Assembly (NCBI RefSeq): GCF_001653235.2
Contig: NC_035793.1
Location: forward strand, 3,782,001-3,846,000
From: Pochonia chlamydosporia 170
Lineage: Eukaryota > Ascomycota > Sordariomycetes > Hypocreales > Clavicipitaceae
Direction of reading: 5' to 3'
DNA length: 64,000 nt
In this document: piece by piece, positions 48,162-57,552 of the stretch
How positions within the stretch are numbered: position 1 is the stretch's first letter
How the letters are laid out: the number at the start of each line of letters is the position of its first letter
Translations under genes and position numbers: made by a program
Notes under the pieces: generated by a model
Database searches by the model: none
Seen by the model: only the letters and a program-made list of their open reading frames with translations
Told to the model about the DNA's origin: nothing

Positions 48162-50433
48162 GTTGATTTTGGTGTCACAAAAGACAAAAGTTATAGAGGA
48201 AAGTGAGATCGATACAGGAGGTTTCTTGCCACTCAAAAAGGGAATGTTCTTGACAAAACGCCACCAGGTCTGACTCGGAACTTAAATCGGTGACTGCCGT
48301 CGATGCCGTTTGACACCATCTATTTCAAGCTTGGGGCAGAATCTAAAAGAGAGATTGTGCACTTCGCTTTACTAGTGGATAATAGATTGCGATAGGGTCG
48401 TCGTGCTGGTGTCAATACTTGTATGTAACAAGTCTACCCAACTGTTTTGTGAATGTCTCACTTGCGTCTGGATAAGGTAGCAAATGAAGGCGGGTTTATT
48501 AGGCCCAATTCTGAGGGGCTCTCCAGGAAAACTAAAACTGCTCGAAATATCATCTCCAATATGGCTGGGAAGAGATATTAAGCCCTTTCCTCTCCACAGG
48601 TCATCAGAGCATGGTCATGCAAAGACTACTTATTCCTTCACCTGTGGCAGCTAAGGTGCATCCGGCTGCATACTAATTCTGGACCTTCGAATAATGTGGC
48701 TTAGAGCAAGTCTCCCATAAGATGTGATGCACGTCTTGGCTTTGGGGCGCTAATTTGCCGGCGGCAAGCCGAAGTAAGATACACCAGACTTTCATGCTCC
48801 AGGGTCCATGAGCATCCATCACTCTGCATCTTGCATTCCATGTTTGGGCGTGGTCACGGAGTGCTTCCGTGTGAGAGTAAATCGCATCCCGAAACTAGTC
48901 CAAGCACGTGGGGAGTAGGAGACGGGCAACGAAGACCTTCCTTCTTTTTGACAGGGTCAATGAACTTGACATGATTCGGCTGTGTTTACCCATGCGACAG
49001 GCGTTGTCAACTTGGCCAAATCTTCTGCGTGTAAGACAGACAAGACGACTGAGCGTATGAGTTGCCACGCCTACTAGGTGAGGTGAAAACAACAGTGCCC
49101 AAACCCCATATGAAATAATTTCCATACTGTTCGTCGAAAATCGGACATTAGGGCCTGCCGATTCTCTCTATCGCCGTTCTATTAGGAGTGCTAGGCATGA
49201 TGAAACTTAACTCCACAAACTACATCATGGCACAACTTCTGAGCTATACCCAAATAAGACAAAGCTGCATGAGTTCTAGGGAGATGACCATCGAAAGAAA
49301 GGTCAATTTGAGAGGAACAAGCTTTGGGCTGTGTAGGGTCGGTAACAAGGGACCTGGGCTCTTCGTCCATTTGCAACAGGAATTCGTGAAAGAGGCGCTG
49401 GCCCCGCCCTCGTTTGAACCAATGTGACAGATGGCACCTCGAATGTTCGACAACCTCGGGACGAGACATGGAAAAGTCGGCAATTTGGTCCTGTTTCTGG
49501 GCGAACAACGAGGCTGCATGTATTGAGGAAGGGATATTCCCTGCGCCGCGATGAATCAACCCCTCGCTGCCATTGGGGGCTAGGAGATTCGCCGAAAGGC
49601 TTCCTGGATTCCAAGTAGACGAATCTGCAACTTGATGACCACCTAGGCATGTACCAAACTGCGGGCGATAGGTCGTCGCGAAAGGGGGAAAAAAAAAGGT
49701 GAGGAATGGCTGCAATATTGCTATGTATCATATGAATAGCAGGTGTTAAAAAAAATTGGTATCTCGCGAGATACGATGGATCCTCTTGTGCAGTCTGACA
49801 TTCTGACCAGTGGTCTGGTCTCATCCGTCAGGTTGTATTGATCGCACCTGCCAAAGCTGAGCCGAGCTGACACTCTGACTTGGACAAACCGTCAGGTGTC
49901 CGCAGCTGCTCACGCAGCACCTCAGAGATCCTTCCCAATTGATTCCATCACTCGACCCGGTCTGGCCACTTGTGAGGTTTGAACTTTTGCCAGCATCCGT
50001 CAACGAAGTCACCGAAGTCGCCAGGGACATTACTCTCCACCAGACCTCAGTCCACAACCCCTCCTCCGTGGGTTGCCTTTTATCCCCACCCTTCAATTCC
50101 GACACTCCAACACATATCGTCCAACCGCCACGCCCGCACACCTTACCTGGGCGTGTTGAACTGACTGTCTGGGGACCTGGATACCCCCGGCGATTGGAAC
50201 TTGGGGCGCTTTTTTGGCCTTCTGTTGCGGGCGCGAGGCAGCCACTGGTTGTATGTTGTGTATTGGCTAGGCAAGCTCGACCTGTTCACGCACACAGCTT
50301 GGTGCCGTTGATACCGTGTGCTGCTCATCACCGGAAGGCGTAAACCTGGGCAACAAGGCGAAAAGAAAGGAACGGTCGCCTTACTAGGCGGGGAAAGTAG
50401 CGGGGAGCACGCCTAAGACAGGCAAAAGAGGCA
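48162..50433. other. Divergent intergenic region
   Basis: 2.3 kb between the dioxygenase-like gene and the P450. Overlapping minus-strand frames at 49191-49824 were examined and lack domain content. Near 49795-49860 the sequence carries several TCTGG/CCAG words (GACCAGTGGTCTGGTCTC), then a C-rich stretch to about 50150, probably the P450 promoter and leader. Confidence 0.5.
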
Positions 50434-51993
50434 ATGGCACTCTGGAGTCTTCTGGGTCCCGGAGCATACAGCTTTGTGTTTATTGCTGTTATCGTGTTGA
50501 TTGGGACGCAGCTGTGTATGCTCGTATGGAAACGCCGTCGCGGAGATCTCCCGTTACCCCCTGGCCCGCCTGGCGAGCCAGTGCTGGGTCACTTGCGAAT
50601 AATTCCAACGGACAATCCTGAGTACGCTTACATGAAATGGTCTGACGAGTACAAGTCAGACATTTTGTCATTCAAGGTCCTTGGTCAACCAGTCGTTGTC
50701 CTCAATTCGGTTCGAGCCGCCGTGGATCTTCTCGATAAAAGAGGTGCCAATTATTGTGACCGACCAAGATTTGTCTTGTTTGAGGTTATGGGCTGGGGTA
50801 AAACCTTGACTTTTTTACGATGGGGACCAATATTCAGAATGCACCGTCGAATTCTACAAAGGAACTTCCAGAGGAGCAACATTGTTCAATATCGCCCTGT
50901 ACAGGAACGGGAAACTGCCGTGATGCTGCAAGGCATCCTGGCTAGCCCTTCGTCGTGGGACAACGCTATTCGGCGCTTTGCAACTGCTGTCGTTCTTGGA
51001 ATCGGCTTTGGCATTACGGTCGAACAAGATGACGATCCGTTCATACAAGTTGCCGCGGACGCTAGCTATGCCTTAGCCCATGGTGGTGCTCCCGCTGGAA
51101 CACCAGTTGACTTCTTTCCATTTCTCAAATCCTTACCCTCGTGGTTTCACGATCGCTCACTAAAATTCGCCAGAGATTGGAAGTGGGCTATTTGCAACTT
51201 GCATGATAAGCCCTTTGATGCCGTGTTAGCCTCCAAAGAAAGAGCTGATTCCCTCATACAGGATATGCTAGACCAGAGACAGTTTCAAATTGACAACGGT
51301 GAACAACCAGAGTTATCCTTTGACGATATTAAGGGAGCAGCTGGAGCCGTTTTCGCGGCTGGTCAGGATACGACATGGGCAACCTTGACAGTCTTTATCC
51401 TAAACATGCTCCTCCATCCCGAGATCCAGACAAAAGCACAGGTGTTGTTGGATAAAGTTGTTGGCCGTGGTAGGTTGCCAAATTTCCATGATCGACCTCA
51501 ACTTGCGTACATCGACTACATTGTTCAGGAAACATTAAGGTGGTGTCCAGTGTCTCCCATGGGCGTTCCACACAGATCATTGGAAGATGACTTTTATAAT
51601 GGCTACTTTATCCCTGCAGGGTCTTTTGTTTACGCCAACGCGCGAGCCATGACGCATGATAGAGATATTTATAAAGACCCGGATACCTTCTACCCAGATA
51701 GATATGCTCCAAAAGACGACGGCGGCTGGGAGGAACCATTTCCTATTGGACAATTTGGCTATGGTCGAAGAGTATGTGTTGGCAAACATTTGGCGGAAGC
51801 CAGTGTTTGGATAGTGGTTGCCTCAACGCTGGGCACAATGAATATCGAAAAGGCCAGGGATGAGCAAGGCAACGATATCATGCCGAAAGTAGAGCTCACA
51901 AATGGCTTGACAAGTCACCCGAAACCCTACCAATGCCGAATTGCGCCAAGGGATGAAAGGAGCGCCAACCTCATACGAAGTGTAATGACGTAA
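50434..51993 (+). CDS. Cytochrome P450 monooxygenase, OrdA-like
   Basis: Single exon, 519 residues. An N-terminal membrane anchor (about 12-31) is followed by basic residues and the Pro hinge LPLPPGPPGEP. The I-helix oxygen-binding motif AAGQDTT starts near residue 308, the ExxR motif is ETLR (Glu366, Arg369), PDRY is the third element, and the heme-binding loop FGYGRRVCVG carries the Cys ligand at 448. It is therefore a complete class II microsomal enzyme. Segments such as LLDKRGANYCDRP resemble the O-methylsterigmatocystin oxidoreductase (OrdA)-like P450s, a group tied to secondary metabolism and detoxification; the substrate is unknown. Absence of introns is odd beside intron-rich neighbours. 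A MATE transporter lies convergent, 66 bp downstream. Confidence 0.93.
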   Translation: MALWSLLGPGAYSFVFIAVIVLIGTQLCMLVWKRRRGDLPLPPGPPGEPVLGHLRIIPTDNPEYAYMKWSDEYKSDILSFKVLGQPVVVLNSVRAAVDLLDKRGANYCDRPRFVLFEVMGWGKTLTFLRWGPIFRMHRRILQRNFQRSNIVQYRPVQERETAVMLQGILASPSSWDNAIRRFATAVVLGIGFGITVEQDDDPFIQVAADASYALAHGGAPAGTPVDFFPFLKSLPSWFHDRSLKFARDWKWAICNLHDKPFDAVLASKERADSLIQDMLDQRQFQIDNGEQPELSFDDIKGAAGAVFAAGQDTTWATLTVFILNMLLHPEIQTKAQVLLDKVVGRGRLPNFHDRPQLAYIDYIVQETLRWCPVSPMGVPHRSLEDDFYNGYFIPAGSFVYANARAMTHDRDIYKDPDTFYPDRYAPKDDGGWEEPFPIGQFGYGRRVCVGKHLAEASVWIVVASTLGTMNIEKARDEQGNDIMPKVELTNGLTSHPKPYQCRIAPRDERSANLIRSVMT

Positions 51994-52059
51994 CGAATTT
52001 TAGCATCCTCATGTAGCGAGTTTATAACATACAATGTATTGTAGCATTTAGAAATGACA

Positions 52060-53559
52060 TTAGTCTCCTTGCCTTGCTGGTTTCAAATGAGCGCGTCCTG
52101 TTTTCAAAACCCACGCCCAGAGTCCTAGTACGATGGGGACGCAAAAAAAGCTGAAGACCAAACTCCCACCAAAAACGAGTGCATGATATGTCCAAGCATT
52201 AGTCTCGTCCAAATGTGTTACCTGGCAAACAATAGCCCAGGGCAGCACATACAGCAAATTACTTGCTAGACTCTGCCAAAGATACCACTTTGGTCTCGTT
52301 GCTAACAAAACAGCCGCTAGCTGCGTCGACACTGCATAACAGATGTAACACCAGTCGATGGTCTTCCACATATGGGCTGTCACCTTGGCAACTTGGTCAC
52401 TTCCACTGAGAAATTTGGCAAACGGCCTTGCTCCCCAAAGCGAGAGAATGAGACAAATCGGCGTCTCGAAGATGAGAGCGATGACAACTGATGTGAAAGC
52501 GGGTTTGGCAACAGCAAATAACTCACGCAGGCTCACTTGTTGGTTAGCCATATCATTAGAAACAACCTGACTCTTCCAACGGCCCCAATTGTGCCCTACA
52601 AAGGTCAGAGTCGTTGCTTCCAGCGCGGATACTGGAACCATGATTAGACCCCAGCGTATTGTGTTGAAGATACTCCACGCGGTGGCATATGTTGTTCCCA
52701 TGCCGGCAATGTTGGCAATCAGCCACAGGTACAGCGCATTCCGAACTGCCGATTCTACAAATGTCGGTATTCCGGGGGGGATCAACACCTTCAGTGCCTG
52801 AATCGACGGCTTCACCCTTGAAGGTTCACCCTCCTTTTGACGCCTATTCAGCATCAGGTATACCAGGCCACCGAACGCAGCGACCAAATTACACGTAACT
52901 TGAATACCGGCCTGCATATTCACACTCGGCGTGTGATGTCCGACATGAAACGTCGAAATGAGAAGCATATCCAAGGCGATATTCACCGCGAACTTGACAC
53001 TACTCAGCACCAGCGGCACGTCCGGTCTGTCGAGGGCCCTCGTGGACGCAGCAACAGCCGCTTCAACAGCACTGCTGAGGGCGGAAAAGGCACTGATTCG
53101 CACGTAGGTGATGCTTTTGCGGCGCACTTCAATGGGTACGAAGCCCTTTGCGAATGTTTCCGCGGAGCCAAGTAGGGCGATGGACATTAGGAGACCGAGG
53201 AGAGACTGGGTAAGGATGAGAGTATACGTCAGGCTTAGACGGTGGGTGTAGGAGGTGGATGTGTCGCCTATGGTGGACCATGCTGCTCGGGGGAGGCCTT
53301 CGTTTATGACTTCTGTTATGGTGGTGATGTATGTGTATGTGCTGTGATGGTTAGGCATGGCGAACGAGATTGGTAAGGCTGGAGTACGGGTGGCTTACTC
53401 TGTTGTTACGACCATTTTGGAGTCGATGTTTGCTACCCATAGCTTTACGAGGGTGCCGTATAAGGCGGGGAGTATGAAGGAGCAGATGTTGAAGCAGAGC
53501 GCGCCGGTGTATTGACGGCGTGTTAGGCGACGTTTGTGTAAGAGGAGCCATCTGCGCAT
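52060..53559 (-). CDS. MATE-family transporter
   Basis: Two exons, 53559-53399 and 53341-52060, give 480 residues. The intron (GTAAGC donor, CACAG acceptor) joins MVVTT-D-TYTYITT in frame. The protein has about a dozen hydrophobic segments, among them [32 protein letters not shown] and [19 protein letters not shown]. Motifs such as [13 protein letters not shown] and the repeated halves fit the MatE fold, an antiporter exporting organic compounds using proton or sodium gradients. The assignment to the MATE superfamily rests on topology and flavour rather than a diagnostic residue. It converges tail to tail with the P450 66 bp away, so a joint detoxification or export role is possible. Confidence 0.72.
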
Positions 53560-55253
53560 GATGGGAGGATCAAAGGTTAAACTGTTGGCTGATGTGTTGT
53601 AGTGGGCACATTGGACGTTGAAGTTGCAAACGATGGAGGGTTTTGAAGGGACATCTCAGGTCATTGCTACTGATTGGCTTTGTGCTACTCGATATGCGAG
53701 ATGGTGATAGTGCGGGGTCTGATGTGTGTGGTTGCCAAGACTGAGGGTGTTGTTCAAGTATGCGAACTTTGGGTTGTGTGTGATTGCGACATGAGAATTT
53801 GCCGTGGTGAATTCATGATGAGGAGATTGCGAATGAGACGCGGCTGAAAGCAGCTTGTTGTTCAATGGCGGTTTCAAAGTTGGATGTCACGGTGAGTCTC
53901 AACAAGGGCGGTAAATACGTGTGGGATTACCATGCTCGATGTGTAAATCGCACGAAACTGCGTTATGAGAAGACTTATAGGAACAAGTACCCAAGCCAAG
54001 CTGTGTAAGCTTTTCAATGGAGGATTCTAAGCCAACCCAGGAATAGAGTTTCTCGAAATGGAAATAAGAGATGGTGGTCAAGTATGTTGTAAACTTGTAT
54101 CTTGTCAAGAGGTGTGATAAGTGCCGTTGTGTACATGGTCTTGTGAATTGATTTCGTCGGTGCAAAGGTTTCAGGGCGAGATAATTATACAAGTGTGAAA
54201 TTTTCTGGCAAATCAACTGGTCTCACACATTGTCAATGGTACTTTTACAATGAGGGTCTTGCTACAAGCAGTTGCAGTGCCAATTTGAGCCCGGCGTCCG
54301 GTTTCAAACATCAATCAGATTCATGTCCTTCACCTGCAGCCTGGCATTGATGGGCACCAACATGAATGGCGTGAACCAAGCCATACAGTGAGCTGCATGA
54401 ACCACAACGCAGAGACACGAACTACTCATCTAGGTCGACAGATGTTTCGCGATAGATATACCACACGGCGAACAAATCTCATCACCTCAGTTTATTGCCC
54501 ACAGGAGTTTTGTATGCTGCATGGCAGTCGGCGTCTCTTGGTGCTACCAACTTGACTACCGAAATCGGAACACATCAAATAGCCTATCGAATGCCTCGCG
54601 GACGGCATTAGGCTATGCAGCAGTGTTTCGTGAAACATTGAACGCTGGATTTCGACTCGTCCAGCAACCTCAGACTCAGACCAGACTCGGATACTTGGCC
54701 GTATCCCCCGTCAACATGTCCACAAAGATGCCATTTGTCAGCGCTCGGCCTGTTGACGTTAGAATGATGATCGATGGTGACCTGGACGCAGTGGGGCGAC
54801 AACAAAGGAAAGCTTCACATCTGCAAATCATTGCTCCTGATATGCTCCAAAACTGCGAAGCTGTGTGCAAGTAGATGAACCGACCCCACATGCAATGTCT
54901 GGTCCATGTCTGGCTCGGAACTCCGTGCCACCGGCCAAGCACAATTGCTCCATGGCCCGAGGCGTGAGGCGCTGGAGTTTCAATGTCCCTCCAATGTCCC
55001 GACACGGAGTTTGGTCTGGTCTGGTCTGATCTGGTGGGCATGCCGTCACTGATGCTTTACCCCATCAAATGGGACACTGTCGCTGGCGTCAGAGTAAAAG
55101 TCCACGTCCAGCTCGATGTAAAGCCCAACTCCTCCCACTCCTCTGAGTCCTCTCCACTCGTGCTCTCTTCTGCAACATCACCACTTTCAACTCCCACCTA
55201 GAAGCCTTCGTAACATAGCTCCCCACGAAAAAAACTAAACAAAGTCAATCAAA
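53560..55253. other. Divergent intergenic region (MATE and SOD1 promoters)
   Basis: 1.7 kb without a supported gene. Around 54680-54700 and 55010-55035 are CAGACC / GGTCTGGTCTGGTCTG clusters, about 220 bp upstream of the SOD1 start. A pyrimidine-rich stretch follows from 55120 to 55200. Confidence 0.5.
55010..55035. promoter_or_regulatory. GGTCTGG repeat cluster upstream of SOD1
   Basis: GGTCTGGTCTGGTCTGATCTGG occurs upstream of the superoxide dismutase gene. Similar words recur upstream of several genes in the window; a bound factor is not known to me. Confidence 0.35.
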
Positions 55254-56268
55254 ATGGTCAAAGCTGGTAAGATATCCGAAGTATCCGATCTGTTCAGGCA
55301 CACACAGATCTAGCTGCTTGCCCGTCCCGCGCCGCTCTTATTATAGAATTTTCTTTCGTCTGGGAGGGGTCGTTTCGCGCTGGTTTGAGCGAGTTTTTTT
55401 CCAATCATCTTCGTTGGACGGTTTGCGCCAAATCAACCTTGATGGAAAGCACCTCAGCCCTACCCGCTCCCAAATGTCCCTTGATGGCACTGTCAACGTC
55501 CATCCCAATCACATATCTCCTGCCTTGTGCCAATGGCAGGTCTGCGTTGTGTGTGCGTTCCATGTGCTGACGATTCCATCTCCTCTTTCCAGTTGCCGTT
55601 CTCCGAGGTGACGCCAAGGTTGGCGGAACCGTCACCTTCGAGCAGGAGTCTGAGTCTGCTCCCACCTCCATCTCTTGGGACATCACTGGCAACGACGCCA
55701 ATGCTAAGCGTGGATTCCACATTCACACCTTTGGCGACAACACCAACGGCTGCACCTCTGCCGGACCTCACTGTGAGTAGTGCGATTGCGTCGGAGGAAT
55801 GCCACCCTCAAAACTTGGGCACGGCTTCTCCTCTGTACCACCTTGGAGCTTCCGTCACTAATGTACATGTGCTTCGTAACCAGTCAACCCTCACGGCAAG
55901 ACCCACGGTGCTCCCTCCGACGAGGCCCGACATGTTGGTGACCTTGGCAACATCGATACTGATGGCCAGGGCAACGCCAAAGGCTCCGTGAAGGACTCTC
56001 ACGTCAAGCTCATCGGCCCTCACAGCGTTATTGGCGTATGTCCATACCTAGGGTCGCAACACTTGTGCTCAATTGTCTCTTGCTAACCGTGACACAGCGC
56101 ACTGTCGTCGTCCATGCTGGCACCGACGATCTCGGCAAGGGTGGCAACGAGGAGTCTCTCAAGACTGGTAACGCTGGTCCCCGACCTGCCTGCGGTATGT
56201 ACAATCCACCAGTCGCTCGGGAATTACAAGCTAACAAGCGCATAGGTGTCATTGGCATCTCCTCGTAA
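55254..56268 (+). CDS. SOD1: Cu/Zn superoxide dismutase
   Basis: Five exons, 55254-55266, 55593-55772, 55884-56035, 56098-56194 and 56246-56268, give 154 residues, the standard length. The first exon has only 13 nt (MVKA plus one base) and the following intron is 326 nt, the longest coding intron found here. The copper and zinc ligand motifs are intact: [18 protein letters not shown] with ARHVGDLGN, and HAGTDDLG. The disulfide cysteines lie in NGCTSAG and RPACGVIG. The enzyme dismutates superoxide in the cytosol and mitochondrial intermembrane space. It has no signal peptide, so it is the intracellular form. All splice sites are consensus and the joined frame is unique. Confidence 0.97.
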
Positions 56269-57552
56269 ATTCACTCTGTGCACTACCATACTGGTAGGAC
56301 AGCAGCCATGGCGGGGTAAAGAGGTAAAAGTTTGAATCATGTTGGGGCTATTTAGCTGAATTAGCTATATCCGCAGCTATAAATTGAGTCCTACTATGGT
56401 CCTATTTGATTGAAGCATTTTGTTCGAGCTGTGACAGCTTCATTTTGTTATATGGCTATATTTTTTTGATTGTGACCACCGTTGACATCATCTGCTGGTC
56501 AGTAGATGATGAGGGGTAGAACGCCATTACATCACTTTTCCAGACGGGCTGTCTTTACACCAAGCACTACGCCACCACGGCCAAAGACACCTGGAGTGTC
56601 GGAAAGACTTACAATGACTAAAGAAAATACCTAGGTAGTGTAAATGCGATGCAATATTCAGGAAATGCCATCGATTGCACCATAGCTCGGCAACCCGTAA
56701 GCCACAGTGACAGATCCTCCATACCCGCAGGAGCTCAATGTTGGACCTCCAGTCAAGAGCTCAAACAGCCCCTCACCTGGTTGCCCCGCGCCAACAGTAA
56801 ATCAATCCACCAGACAGCTTTCTTCGGACCGGAGCTCTTGTTCTCGCTTAATTATCCACCCTGGGAATCGGACCATGGAACCTAGGTGAGCGCCACAGAA
56901 GGTCCCTGACACTGAGCTGTTGACCTCAAGTCCTTCAATGCTGCAACGTGGACCAGACAATGATTGACCCCACACATTCCACCTAATGGCGTCGCTACAG
57001 GGGCCAATCTTCGTGACACATTGCCTCAAAGGCACACGACTGGAGCTGCACCAGAAGTCACCGCTTTTGTCTCCTCAATTGACTTTCGTCCAAGTGTGCG
57101 TAGAGCTTGGTTCATCTCCTTTCTACCCATTCCCCGTCTTCCCTCATCTCGATCCTCTCTGGTAAGTTTGGTACTTTTCCTTTTCATTTGTCGTCGTTAG
57201 GAACCATGCCTAGGGCTTTGTTGGCCCTGCTTCGTTGGCTGTGACAGACTGTGCCTGCAGCTTTGGGTTGCACACCGTCTTCGTGATCCCACGACTCGAC
57301 GAGGGCAAGAATGTCTTCCTAAGACATGGATTTTGCTTTCAACTTGGTGGAGCCATCGTCTCATTGCGCATTGACATAAGGGAGGAAAGAGTATTGGCAA
57401 ATTGATATTGTTAATCTCCTCGATGCTATCCAACAATTGGGCTTATACACATGTCGTGGGCCAGCCGAGCAACTATGCTGTCTCACACGCACATTGCCAA
57501 TCACTAACGTTGCATCCTTGAAATAGTCTTCTTCCTTCCGTATCGATCCATC
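56269..57552. other. Intergenic (SOD1 3' region, Tudor-SN promoter and leader)
   Basis: Nothing coding is supported. CT-rich sequence at 57070-57190 with a GTAAG word at 57161 suggests a 5' untranslated exon and intron for the Tudor-SN gene, but this cannot be proved from sequence. Confidence 0.45.

Noticed and set aside
49191..49824. Minus-strand ORFs of 174 and 173 codons upstream of the P450
   Set aside because: They overlap in different frames, have no domains, and cross sequence that looks like promoter.
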